A DNA stretch of 64,000 bases from an uncultured Flavobacteriales bacterium. Lineage in GTDB: Bacteria; Bacteroidota; Bacteroidia; Flavobacteriales_D; Parvicellaceae. A program made the translations under genes and the position numbers. Within the stretch, counting starts at the first letter, position 1; each line of letters starts with the position of its first letter. Shown here piece by piece: positions 50,601 to 54,949 of the stretch. The notes below the pieces were generated by a model. That model saw only the letters and a list, made by a program, of their open reading frames with translations, made no database searches and was not told the DNA's origin. The stretch covers positions 1,612,001 through 1,676,000 of the forward strand of contig CALSRM010000003.1 in the NCBI GenBank assembly GCA_943788755.1, written 5' to 3'.

Positions 50601-53600
50601 GACATCAAACGTTGTACTGTTCGGACAAGAACCTCCTGTTGTATAAGTTATAGTATAAGTAGCTCCTGAAGTTGAAGCAGAAAGATCAATTTCTCCAGTC
50701 CCTGCGATAATAGAAAGCCCAGCAGTAGAAGTAAATGTACCACCGGCAGTTCCCGTAACAGTTGGAGTTGGATCTACATCATCTTGACAGTAGGATGCAG
50801 CAGGGTATGTAAAAGCGGGATTATCTTCTGCTTCAATATCAATTGTAAAAGTTGTGTTGTTTGTACAAGTCCCTGGAGTTGTATAAGTAATGACATAACC
50901 AACGGCCACAGTAGAAGCCGATAGATCAATCACGCCAGTCGAGGCATTAATAGAAATACCAACAGGAGCAGTGAAAGTTCCACCGATAGTACCTGTAATA
51001 GTAGGAGACGGATCAGCATCACCTTGACAGAAAGAAGCGGTAGTATAAGTAAAAGCTGGATCTTCTTCGGGAGCAATGGTGACATCAAACGTTGTACTGT
51101 TCGGACAAGAACCTCCTGTTGTATAAGTTATAGTATAAGTAGCTCCTGAAGTTGAAGCAGAAAGATCAATTTCTCCAGTCCCTGCGATAATAGAAAGCCC
51201 AGCAGTAGAAGTAAATGTACCACCGGCAGTTCCCGTAACAGTTGGAGTTGGATCTACATCATCTTGACAGTAGGATGCAGCAGGGTATGTAAAAGCGGGA
51301 TTATCTTCTGCTTCAATATCAATTGTAAAAGTTGTGTTGTTTGTACAAGTCCCTGGAGTTGTATAAGTAATGACATAACCAACGGCCAAAGTAGAAGCCG
51401 ATAGATCAATCACGCCAGTCGAGGCATTAATAGAAATACCAACAGGAGCAGTGAAAGTTCCACCGATAGTACCTGTAATAGTAGGAGACGGATCAGCATC
51501 ACCTTGACAGAAAGAAGCGGCAGTATAAGTAAAAGCTGGATCTTCTTCGGGAGCAATGGTGACATCAAACGTTGTACTGTTCGGACAAGAACCTCCTGTT
51601 GTATAAGTTATAGTATAAGTAGCTCCTGAAGTTGAAGCAGAAAGATCAATTTCTCCAGTACCGGCATTGATAATTAAACCAGCAGTCGAAGTAAATGTTC
51701 CTCCCACAGTTCCCGTAACAGTAGGAGTTGGATCTACATCATCTTGACAGTAGGATGCAGCAGGGTATGTAAAAGCGGGATCATCTTCTGGGTCAATTGT
51801 AAGATCGAAAGTTGCTCCAATTGGACAAGACCCTGAAGTAGTATAAGTAATCGTATATGGACCACCCGCTGTAGAAGCAGATAGGTCAATAACCCCGGTA
51901 GAAGCATTAATAGAAAGACCAGCTGGCCCCGCAAATGAACCCCCAGCCGTCCCCGTAATAGTAGGAGAAGGATCAGCATCCCCTTGGCAAAATACAGCCC
52001 CGGAATAAGAAAATGAAGGATCATCCAATATAATAGTAATATTAAAAGTTGCGCTGTTAGGGCATGCACTAGCGGTTGTGTAAGTAACGGTATATGCCCC
52101 TCCAGAAGTGCTTGCAGAAACATCAATTTCTCCAGTAGCAGCATTAATAGAAACTCCAGCTGGCGCAGAAAATGTACCTCCAACTGTCCCTGAAATAGTA
52201 GGAGTAGGATCAGCACCACCTTGACAATAAGAAGCAGATGTATAAGAGAAAGAAGGGTCATCTTCAGCGACAATATCTAAAGTGAAGGTTGTGTTATTAG
52301 CACAAACACCTGGCGTAATATATGTAATAATGTATCCAACTGCCACAGTAGAAGCAGAAAGATCAATTTCACCAGTAGAAGCATTGATAGAAAGCCCAGC
52401 CGGTGCAGAGAAGGTTCCTCCAGTAGTCCCCGTAATAGTAGGGGTAGGATCAGGGTCCCCTTGACAGAAACTTGCAGCGGTATATGAAAAAGCAGGATCC
52501 TCTTCAGCCAAAATTGTAATTGCAACGTTACTACCAATTGGACAAGAAATACTTGTACTATAATTTATAAGGTACGGCCCTCCAACTGTTGATGCATCCA
52601 GATCAATCAGACCAGTTACAGCATTAATTGATACTGCGACAGGAGCGGAAAAAGTCCCTCCTCCGGTACCTGTAACGGTAGCAATTGGGTCTGCATCTCC
52701 TTCGCAATATGAGGCTGCAGGGTATGTAAATGTTGGATCATCTAAAATAATAACAATATCAAAAGTTGTGAAATTAGGGCAGGTTCCTCCGGTTGTATAG
52801 GTAATTGAAAATGGACCGCCCGCTGCGGAAGCAGATACATCAATTACCCCTGTTCCCGAATTAATTGAGATTCCAGCGGGAGCCGTAAAAGTTCCTCCAG
52901 CTGTTCCCGTTATGGTTGGAGTGGCATCTGCTCCAGCTTGACAGTAACTTGCAAATGGATATGTAAATGACGGGTCGTCTTCAGCAGCAATAGCAACGTT
53001 AAAAGTTGCTGAATTAGAACATACGCCACCAGTTGTATATGTAATAATGTAGATTCCACCAGAAGTTGAAGCGGACACATCAATCGCACCAGTTCCAGCA
53101 TTAATAATTAATCCAGCTGGAGCAGTAAATATACCGCCTGCGGTTCCTGTAATTGTTGGAGTAGGGTCTGACTCTCCTTGACAATAACTAGCAGCACTAT
53201 ATCCAAAAGTGGGATCATCTTCAGCTATTATGGATAGGTTAAAAGTCGTATTACTTGAACAAGTTCCAGGAGTAGTGTAAGTTATGGTATAAGGCCCTCC
53301 AATTACGCTTGTGGATAAATCTATTGCACCAGTAGTGGTATTGATAGAAACTCCAGCAGGACCTGAAAAAAGTCCGCCAGGAGTTCCTGTGATAGTAGGA
53401 GCAGGATCAGTACCTGCTTGGCAAAATATAGTTGATGAATAAGTAAAATTAGGATCTTCCATTTGATTGATAGTCAAAGTCATATCATTGCTTGCAACAG
53501 GGCATCCGCCATTTCCAGTGGAGGTTAATGTTAAAGTTACACTGCCGGCAGTTATTTCACCGGCAGTAGGCGTGTACGTAGGGTCGATAGTATTTTCATC

Positions 53601-54671
53601 CGGTAAAAAGACTCCTGCACCCCCAGACCATGTTCCGCCGGTTGCCATTGTAATTGTTCCATCTAGTGAATAAGTTGGGTTATCTTCACAAACAGTATTA
53701 TCAAATCCAGCGTTTGCTGTAATTGGAGATGTAAATTCTATAACGGTAACCGAATCTCTTACGGATCCGCAATCCAAAGTATCGGATATTTCAACCCAAT
53801 AAATTCCAGTAGCAGTAGCAATTATAGACTGTGTTGTTTCACCTGTATTCCATAAGTAGGTGTAAGGTTCCGCACCTCCACTTCCATTTGCGGTCATTCC
53901 AGTACCGGTTCCTCCAAAACAAATGACAGGGTCTTTAGGATCAATGGCGACGGCTAAAGTTGAAACAAAAAACACACGAACAGTGTCAACTGAAGTTGAA
54001 GAAACGCATCCAGCTAACGGACTTCCTGATAATTCAAAATCTACATATGGAGGATACCCTGGCGCAGGAGTTACTAAAACAGTGTCACATCCTGTGTTGC
54101 AATCAATGTAGCTGTCATAATCTCCATTGGCTCCCGGGAAAACAGATGTCCAAATCACAGAGGTTTCATCATATCCTGTAGCAATTAATGTGTCTTGACA
54201 GCCTTCACTTACGGTTATATCGTTTGAAACTTCAGTTTCTTGAACAGATGTTATTTGATAGTCATTTGTGTTTCCGCCTGGCTTACAGAAAACTACATAA
54301 AAAGGTCCAGTTCCTTCTAGGCAAACCAATTGATTAGCGGGTTGAGCTGGAACCTCACATTCTGTATTAAGAGCATCCATTAATTGCCATTCAATAATGG
54401 AGGGTGCGGCACCACCCGTTATCTCAAATACAATTCCATCAGAATCAGGATGCAGTGTAACTTCAAATTTTACACAAGGCTGATTATTGGGTCGTCCACA
54501 GCAATTTTTTAAAGACCTGCCAACGCTAGCCATAGTCCATACACTATCTGCGTTGTTGGATAAATCTACAACAATAATAGGTGAGTTTGGGCTACAAGCA
54601 CCAACTTGTGCGTTTACATTATTTGAAAATAGCGCAAAAACAAGCAGATGTATTATGGCAATCTTGCGCAT
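32619..54671 (-). CDS. Giant repetitive T9SS surface adhesin
   Basis: The start at 54671 gives a signal peptide (MRKIAIIHLLVFALFSNNVN) and a 7,350-residue protein. Order: signal peptide; Cys-rich N-terminal region; one SprB-like repeat (GGAEPYTYLWNTGETTQS) at about residues 265-310; one B-type module; 56 A-type modules of ~80 residues (F-T/S-Y...YCQ/FCQ, TPTITGT.GGTFTAPAG, TG.IDLSAST, YTITYTT); about 25 B-type modules of ~85 residues (DAG....VC, GTGSFSPN, LTSTNNG.C); two PKD-like domains; and a C-terminal type B sorting domain (SGFTPNGDGVNDIL, RIYNNWGELIF). It should be exported by T9SS and displayed at the cell surface as a very long flexible adhesin like SprB. The whole frame is open. GC content looks higher than in its neighbours. 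It heads an operon with porP, a TPR gene and a PorE-like gene. Confidence 0.95.
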   Translation of the reverse strand: MRKIAIIHLLVFALFSNNVNAQVGACSPNSPIIVVDLSNNADSVWTMASVGRSLKNCCGRPNNQPCVKFEVTLHPDSDGIVFEITGGAAPSIIEWQLMDALNTECEVPAQPANQLVCLEGTGPFYVVFCKPGGNTNDYQITSVQETEVSNDITVSEGCQDTLIATGYDETSVIWTSVFPGANGDYDSYIDCNTGCDTVLVTPAPGYPPYVDFELSGSPLAGCVSSTSVDTVRVFFVSTLAVAIDPKDPVICFGGTGTGMTANGSGGAEPYTYLWNTGETTQSIIATATGIYWVEISDTLDCGSVRDSVTVIEFTSPITANAGFDNTVCEDNPTYSLDGTITMATGGTWSGGAGVFLPDENTIDPTYTPTAGEITAGSVTLTLTSTGNGGCPVASNDMTLTINQMEDPNFTYSSTIFCQAGTDPAPTITGTPGGLFSGPAGVSINTTTGAIDLSTSVIGGPYTITYTTPGTCSSNTTFNLSIIAEDDPTFGYSAASYCQGESDPTPTITGTAGGIFTAPAGLIINAGTGAIDVSASTSGGIYIITYTTGGVCSNSATFNVAIAAEDDPSFTYPFASYCQAGADATPTITGTAGGTFTAPAGISINSGTGVIDVSASAAGGPFSITYTTGGTCPNFTTFDIVIILDDPTFTYPAASYCEGDADPIATVTGTGGGTFSAPVAVSINAVTGLIDLDASTVGGPYLINYSTSISCPIGSNVAITILAEEDPAFSYTAASFCQGDPDPTPTITGTTGGTFSAPAGLSINASTGEIDLSASTVAVGYIITYITPGVCANNTTFTLDIVAEDDPSFSYTSASYCQGGADPTPTISGTVGGTFSAPAGVSINAATGEIDVSASTSGGAYTVTYTTASACPNSATFNITIILDDPSFSYSGAVFCQGDADPSPTITGTAGGSFAGPAGLSINASTGVIDLSASTAGGPYTITYTTSGSCPIGATFDLTIDPEDDPAFTYPAASYCQDDVDPTPTVTGTVGGTFTSTAGLIINAGTGEIDLSASTSGATYTITYTTGGSCPNSTTFDVTIAPEEDPAFTYTAASFCQGDADPSPTITGTIGGTFTAPVGISINASTGVIDLSASTLAVGYVITYTTPGTCTNNTTFTIDIEAEDNPAFTYPAASYCQDDVDPTPTVTGTAGGTFTSTAGLSIIAGTGEIDLSASTSGATYTITYTTGGSCPNSTTFDVTIAPEEDPAFTYTTASFCQGDADPSPTITGTIGGTFTAPVGISINASTGVIDLSASTVAVGYVITYTTPGTCTNNTTFTIDIEAEDNPAFTYPAASYCQDDVDPTPTVTGTAGGTFTSTAGLSIIAGTGEIDLSASTSGATYTITYTTGGSCPNSTTFDVTIAPEEDPAFTYTTASFCQGDADPSPTITGTIGGTFTAPVGISINASTGMIDLSASTVAVGYVITYTTPGTCTNNTTFTIDIEAEDNPAFTYPAASYCQGGADPTPTITGTVGGTFTAPAALSINAATGEIDVSASTAGGPYVVTYTTAGTCPNATTFNVTIILDDPSFTYAAAAFCQGDADPSPTITGTPGGSFSAPAAVSINASTGVIDLSASTVGGPYTITYTTSGACPIGATFDISIDAEDDPAFTYPAASYCQGDADPTPTITGTIGGTFTSTAGLSIIAGTGVIDVSASTTGATYTVTYTTGGICPNSTTFDVTIEAEEDPAFTYAAASFCQGDADPLPTITGTAGGTFTAPAAVSINASTGEIDLSASTVGGAYTITYTTPGTCSNSTTFDVTIDPEDDPAFTYPAAAYCQDDADPTPTITGTAGGTFTSNAGLSIVGGTGVIDLSASTAGATYTVTYTTGGTCPNSTTFDVTINIEDDPAFTYAAAAFCQGDADPLPTITGTAGGTFTAPAAVSINASTGEIDLSASTVGGAYTITYTTPGGCSNSTTFDVSVDPEDDPSFTYPAASYCQDDADPTPTITGTAGGTFTSTAGLSIVGGTGVIDLSASTAGATYTVTYTTGGTCPNSTTFDVTINIEDDPAFTYAAASFCQGDADPLPTITGTAGGTFTAPAAVSINASTGEIDLSASTVGGAYTITYTTPGGCSNSTTFDVSVDPEDDPSFTYPAASYCQDDADPTPTITGTAGGTFTSTAGLSIVGGTGVIDLSASTGGATYTITYTTVGTCPNSTTFDVTIELEENPAFTYAAASFCQGDADPSPTVTGTIGGTFTAPAAVSINASTGVIDLSASTVGAGYVITYTTPGTCSNATTFTVDVVAEDDPSFSYASASYCQGGADPTPTITGTVGGTFTAPAALSINAATGEIDVSASTAGGPYVVTYTTAGTCPNATTFNVTIILDDPSFTYAAAAFCQGDADPSPTITGTPGGSFSAPAAVSINASTGVIDLSASTVGGPYTITYTTSGACPIGATFDISIDAEDDPAFTYPAASYCQGDADPTPTITGTIGGTFTSTAGLSIIAGTGVIDVSASTTGATYTVTYTTGGICPNSTTFDVTIEAEEDPAFTYAAASFCQGDADPLPTITGTAGGTFTAPAAVSINASTGEIDLSASTVGGAYTITYTTPGTCSNSTTFDVTIDPEDDPAFTYPAAAYCQDDADPTPTITGTAGGTFTSTAGLSIVGGTGVIDLSASTAGATYTVTYTTGGTCPNSTTFDVTINIEDDPAFTYAAASYCTGIADPTPTITGTGGGTFTAPAGIVLDALTGVLDLSACTAGGPYVITYTTPGTCSNFDTFDVTIVANDDPAFTYTAATFCQTGSDPTPTITGLGGGTFSEASGNIIFISTATGEIDVSASTLGGPYSIDYVTNGPCPDSLTVDVTLTSGFDAEFSYVGSPYCEQGINPSPVYTTGSPGTFSAIPGGLSFVNINTGEVDLTASTPGTYTISNTIPASGGCIGVVETFDITINPIDDPSFTYVFASYCQGGADPTPTITGLGGGTFTSTAGLSINAGTGEIDVSASTAGGPYVVTYTTGGTCPNSTTFNITIILDDPSFTYAAASFCQGDADPSPTITGTAGGTFSAPAAVSINVSTGVIDLSASTAGGPYSITYTTSGACPIGVTFNITIIAEDDPSFSYASASYCQGGADPTPTITGTVGGTFTAPAALSINAATGEIDVSASTAGGPYVVTYTTAGTCPNATTFNVTIILDDPSFTYAAAAFCQGDADPSPTITGTPGGSFSAPAAVSINASTGVIDLSASTVGGPYTITYTTSGACPIGATFDISIDAEDDPAFTYPAASYCQGDADPTPTITGTIGGTFTSTAGLSIIAGTGVIDVSASTTGATYTVTYTTGGICPNSTTFDVTIEAEEDPAFTYAAASFCQGDADPLPTITGTAGGTFTAPAAVSINASTGEIDLSASTVGGAYTITYTTPGTCSNSTTFDVTIDPEDDPAFTYPAAAYCQDDADPTPTITGTAGGTFTSNAGLSIVGGTGVIDLSASTAGATYTVTYTTGGTCPNSTTFDVTINIEDDPAFTYAAAAFCQGDADPLPTITGTAGGTFTAPAAVSINASTGEIDLSASTVGGAYTITYTTPGGCSNSTTFDVTIDPEDDPAFTYSAASYCFSDPDPTPTITGTVGGVFTSAPAGLSINALTGEIDIASSTVGGPYTVTYTTVGICPNSTTFDVSIVTIGDPSFTYAAASFCQGDVDPLPTVTGTPGGTYTATAGLSINLSTGEIDLSASTVGGPYTVTYTTPGSCNSSTTFDVSVDPEDDPSFTYPAASYCQDDADPTPTITGTAGGTFTSTAGLSIVGGTGVIDLSASTGGATYTITYTTVGTCPNSTTFDVTIELEENPAFTYAAASFCQGDADPSPTVTGTIGGTFTAPAAVSINASTGVIDLSASTVGAGYVITYTTPGTCSNATTFTVDVVAEDDPSFSYASASYCQGGADPTPTITGTVGGTFTAPAALSINAATGEIDVSASTAGGPYVVTYTTAGTCPNATTFNVTIILDDPSFTYAAAAFCQGDADPSPTITGTPGGSFSAPAAVSINASTGVIDLSASTVGGPYTITYTTSGACPIGATFDISIDAEDDPAFTYPAASYCQGDADPTPTITGTIGGTFTSTAGLSIIAGTGVIDVSASTTGATYTVTYTTGGICPNSTTFDVTIEAEEDPAFTYAAASFCQGDADPLPTITGTAGGTFTAPAAVSINASTGEIDLSASTVGGAYTITYTTPGTCSNSTTFDVTIDPEDDPAFSYTAASYCISDPNPTPTITGNAGGTFTSTAGLVINAGTGEVDLATSAIGAYTVTYATGGICPNSTTFNIAIVTTGDPSFTYTANNYCQSDANPLPTVTGGPGGTYSATTGLVINLSTGEIDLAASSIGGPYIVTYTTPGSCNSSTTFNIDVLPEDNPSFTYPAATYCKDDANPTPTIMGTAGGTFTSTAGLIINAGTGVIDLSASTSGATYTVTYTTGGTCPNSTTYNVSIVLDDPSFTYASTNYCQGAADPAPIITGDPGGAFSAPAAISINLSTGVIDLSASTAGGPYTITYTAPGGCANSATFEVTIDPEDDPSFTYVAPSYCQGGADPTPVITGISGGIFTATAGLIINAGTGVIDASASTAGGPYVVTYTTGGTCPNATTFNVTIILDDPSFTYAAAAFCQGDADPSPTITGTASGSFSAPAAVSINASTGVIDLSTSAVGGPYTIAYTTSGSCPIGATFDLTINPEDDPAFTYGAASYCLTDLNPTPTVSGAAGGIFTATAGLSIDAGSGEINVATSTVGGPYIVTYSTSGLCPNNTTFNITIVTDDDPSFAYSSNTYCQGDINPVPIVTGAAGGTFTAPAGVVLNGSTGEINLISSTLGGPYTITYTTAGSCSSATTFDITIDSEDDPSFIFDVSTYCQSESNPIPSLTGLSGGTFSAPGGVSINAGTGEINLSASTVGGPYAITYTTTGICPNTASFNISILDSLNVDAGLDDIVCFHAANVNLNGTVPISGIWSTSGTGSFSPNNSLMTASYIPTIADSTAGQVTLTLTSTNNGGCAAAIDSIIVTINPGIYVDAGSSQTVCADTAGIDLTGTIIGATGGQWSTNGGGSFSPNNSLLTASYLPTASDTIFDSVMVVLSSTGNGGCIAVTDTIFIIMTAPPVSNAGLDLSACATNPVFNLSGTISGGSSSGIWTTDGDGAFSIPTTDLNAIYTAGDTDTTAGSVNLYLTSTLNGMCQAIVDTVELSFSNGVIVDPGIDLTVCENNDTINLNGIITGATSTGSWSTSGSGDFNPNNSLLTASYNSSAADHNSGSVYLTLSSTNNGGCLLEKDSILITYTPMPAVDAGLDENICANNPSIILSGTVSGGSTSGRWFSLGSGSFFPNDTTFNATYTASPTDIAVGFVDLFLVSTNNGICLPIADTVRLNITQPPLINTGIAPSICNDDSLQLNGMINSGSNTAIWSSLGTGSFNPISTDLNAYYVPGSADTLAGTVQLVLTSTNNLGCLAVDDTLVVNFTPRPLVAIDSLDGSVCGNNADINIYGNISGSSTTGIWTSSGTGSFTPNDSSLTATYIPSIADIAAGSVLITLTSTNSCASTDTATAYFTPAPQVNANVDQFICFGDMDAVLDGSVSGITTEGVWSSSGSGTFAPNNSILNATYNLSTADSIAGGFDLILTSINNGTCSENTDTLTITITGVPIIDAGIPDTSCSNALVSLSGNVSGGPTTGGWETLGDGNFTPDTSDLNAQYQFGAGDISAGNVNIVLHSTLACASISDTLELVVTPGPISNAGNDTTVCSNNVNINLNGIISGITTTGIWTSSGTGIFSPNPSALNASYIPSAADILQDSISLILSTTNNGECNSDLDSLKIYLSSPPTVNAGNNIAVCVGDTSASLVGFVSGATTTGIWTTLGSGYFSPNDSTLNGLYVLSPDDIAANGTSIILTSTNNGVCNSNDDTLAITITTAPLVNAGFDNSACANTQVVLIGSISGGTTTGVWTTLGNGTFSDSSSMNPIYSFGTSETATGSVNLILTSTDACIDKSDTVNYLVSKPPVSIAGSNQVVCYNNPAISLIGEITGASSTGLWTSSGSGIFIPNNSSLIVNYVPSVPDKNNGSVILTLTSTNNGDCNPNADAMLVTITPPPLVEAGINELICTTDNISLLGSVSGGSASGEWTSSGSGTFLPSNTVLNPTYVPSPADTTNGFVNIALTSTNNGTCNTVSDTLLITIVPTPFVNAGNDETACGNNGIVNLFGTVSGSAISGEWSTLGTGNFSPSDTLLTTNYIPSQTDQNSGFVQLILNSTNSCNKADTVYINYTPSPVVDAGPDVFVCISNPNVALNGSVSGGSTTGTWTTSGTGSFSPNNTTLTATYIPSPADTIAGLVEITLTSTNNGSCNPEEDTIYIHIVDNPTVSAGNNQTVCANVPIQLGGTITGASEGLWESLGTGYFVPDATDFNATYVISSDDSLAGNVTLTFTPTNFSGCVADIDTMITTITPAPYANGGPDISICANNDTAYLVGQIFGPTSTGIWSTFGSGFFTENETILNNVYIPSAADKMAGFVVLALTTTNNGICSEETYLVLITITPAPTVDVGTDLVVCNDDVIPLNAIIGGGSIGVIWSSSGTGSFLPNNSDLNATYIPSGMDTTVANIIISAQTIDSTFCIDVSDSIVVQFTSRPVVIAGPNDTVCSNNSDVFLSGNVSGSTATGIWSTSGTGIFTPSNTALNATYKPSSQDSLAGFATLTLSSTNACLEQDSLLVVITPAPLVDAGIDQILCEGDTTAVLAGNVSLGSTVGVWTTLGTGYFLPNDSALNATYVLSSADTIAHAVTLVLESIDNGNCFPENDTLEIIITSIPLIIAGLNDTTCSNVPLPLNGSIIGGSGQTEWTSLNGGYFTDSSLVNTNFINPPGAGSYQLVLSSVNACIEASDTIDIEVTPAPELTISVVSPVCIENILIDLEGTVNNASGANWNSIGTGMFSDETSLSTQYFGDANDSTAGIVTVALTSTGNGTCNAVTVSTDILFNPYPNPDAGANITICTVNGINVQLNGNVSTGTSTGSWSSLGTGSFFPSDTVLNSIYIPSQADTAQGFANLILTTTNNGSCPEISDTLMVNWEIPPIISILNPDTVCLGQLPVNMDVYVFGGNSSLVWQTTGTGVFSPNDSVLNASYIPSDNDISNGGVQLFIESPNCPMYFDSIDLSFFESPVADFSFNLLCNDSLVPFIDLSTISNGIISDWNWNFGTDSSLVQNPTYAFGLDTSSVQLIVTTVAGCSDTIRQSVSIQTVAAEFTFEGDCVTDLLTFVNSTAVTGDSIISYYWDFEDENTSTLIEPSHSYEVEGDYYVSLTVTTMNGCGDSVTNLVSGECPILDGVPFVPSGFTPNGDGVNDILFVDGGPFLEFEFRIYNNWGELIFQSTEQSNGWNGMKLNSDQPIGVYVYTVRAVTLNEKEYTMKGDITLVR
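32622..32911 (-). other. Type B C-terminal sorting domain (CHU_C class)
   Basis: The last ~95 residues carry the gliding-motility-associated C-terminal domain signature: FVPSGFTPNGDGVNDIL, FEFRIYNNWGELIFQS, NGWNG, and IGVYVYTVRAV. This class directs T9SS export and depends on PorP/SprF-type partners, matching the next gene of the operon. Confidence 0.93.
33390..40035 (-). repeat. B-type module array, about 25 diverged copies
   Basis: By reading the translation I count about 25 consecutive modules of ~80-90 residues with a shared pattern: DAG or NAG, VC or IC, L-G at a turn, TTG.W.SSGTG.F.P, LNA.Y.PS..D...G, and LTSTNNG.C near the end. These look like Ig-like beta modules. Copies have diverged, so this array is older than the A-type array. 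Two PKD-like domains (NWNFGTDSS, YYWDFEDENTST) at about 32912-33389 separate it from the sorting domain. Confidence 0.85.
42165..50315 (-). repeat. Four near-identical blocks with a ten-module higher-order period
   Basis: Blocks at 42165-43106, 44565-45506, 46977-47918 and 49374-50315 (942 bases, about four modules each) show no difference in my line-by-line reading. Their spacings are 2,400, 2,412 and 2,397 bases, all multiples of three. Blocks one and three stay identical for about 1,466 bases (42165-43630 and 46977-48442). In module order they are numbers 14-17, 24-27, 34-37 and 44-47, exactly ten apart. Confidence 0.85.
50316..51755 (-). repeat. Triple 480-base tandem repeat within the A array
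   Basis: Three direct copies of a 480-base (two-module, 160-residue) unit start at 50316, 50796 and 51276. They differ at only a few positions, for example CATGCC/CACGCC near 50450/50930, except that the third copy diverges over its last ~100 bases. They correspond to modules 8-13. Confidence 0.85.
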
Positions 54672-54902
54672 TAATTTACTTGCTAGTGTTAATTGTAATG
54701 TTATTTGTTCTCTTGCCCCCATGTACAAAAACTAACTTTGCGAAAAAACAAAGTATTTTACCTGTATATGAGGTCACAATATAGTAATTAACTTAGGAAT
54801 GTTAGTAAGTTTCGTTATGTTTTATGCATTACTTGTAGAAATTTTAGAATAAACTTCATTTTCATAAGAAATTAATCAAGGTTAAGTGGTTTTATGTGGC
54901 AT

Positions 54903-54932
54903 AAAAAAAGCCGATTAATTAGAATCGGCTTT
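54903..54932 (-). terminator. Rho-independent terminator after the coiled-coil protein gene
   Basis: Read on the minus strand, GCCGATT and AATCGGC pair across a short A/T loop and are followed by seven T. It lies 18 bases past the stop of the gene at 54950-56284 and isolates it from the adhesin operon downstream. Confidence 0.85.
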
Positions 54933-54949
54933 TCAATATTGAATACGTA

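Larger units (their letters stand above)
40040..53460 (-). repeat. A-type module array, 56 copies
   Basis: Counting the (Y/F)C motif after FTY or FSY gives 56 modules averaging 240 bases. Many adjacent modules alternate between two subtypes (a YCQDD..PTP form and an FCQGD..PSP/LP form), giving a two-module 480-base period. Each module has two cysteines, one in YCQ and one before PN/SN near its end. Some stretches are almost identical in DNA sequence. Confidence 0.9.

Noticed and set aside
40040-53460. Regularly spaced repeats considered as a CRISPR-like or satellite array
   Set aside because: The repeats are ~240 bases, contiguous, in one open reading frame, and translate to Ig-like modules with conserved residues. 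There are no unique spacers.
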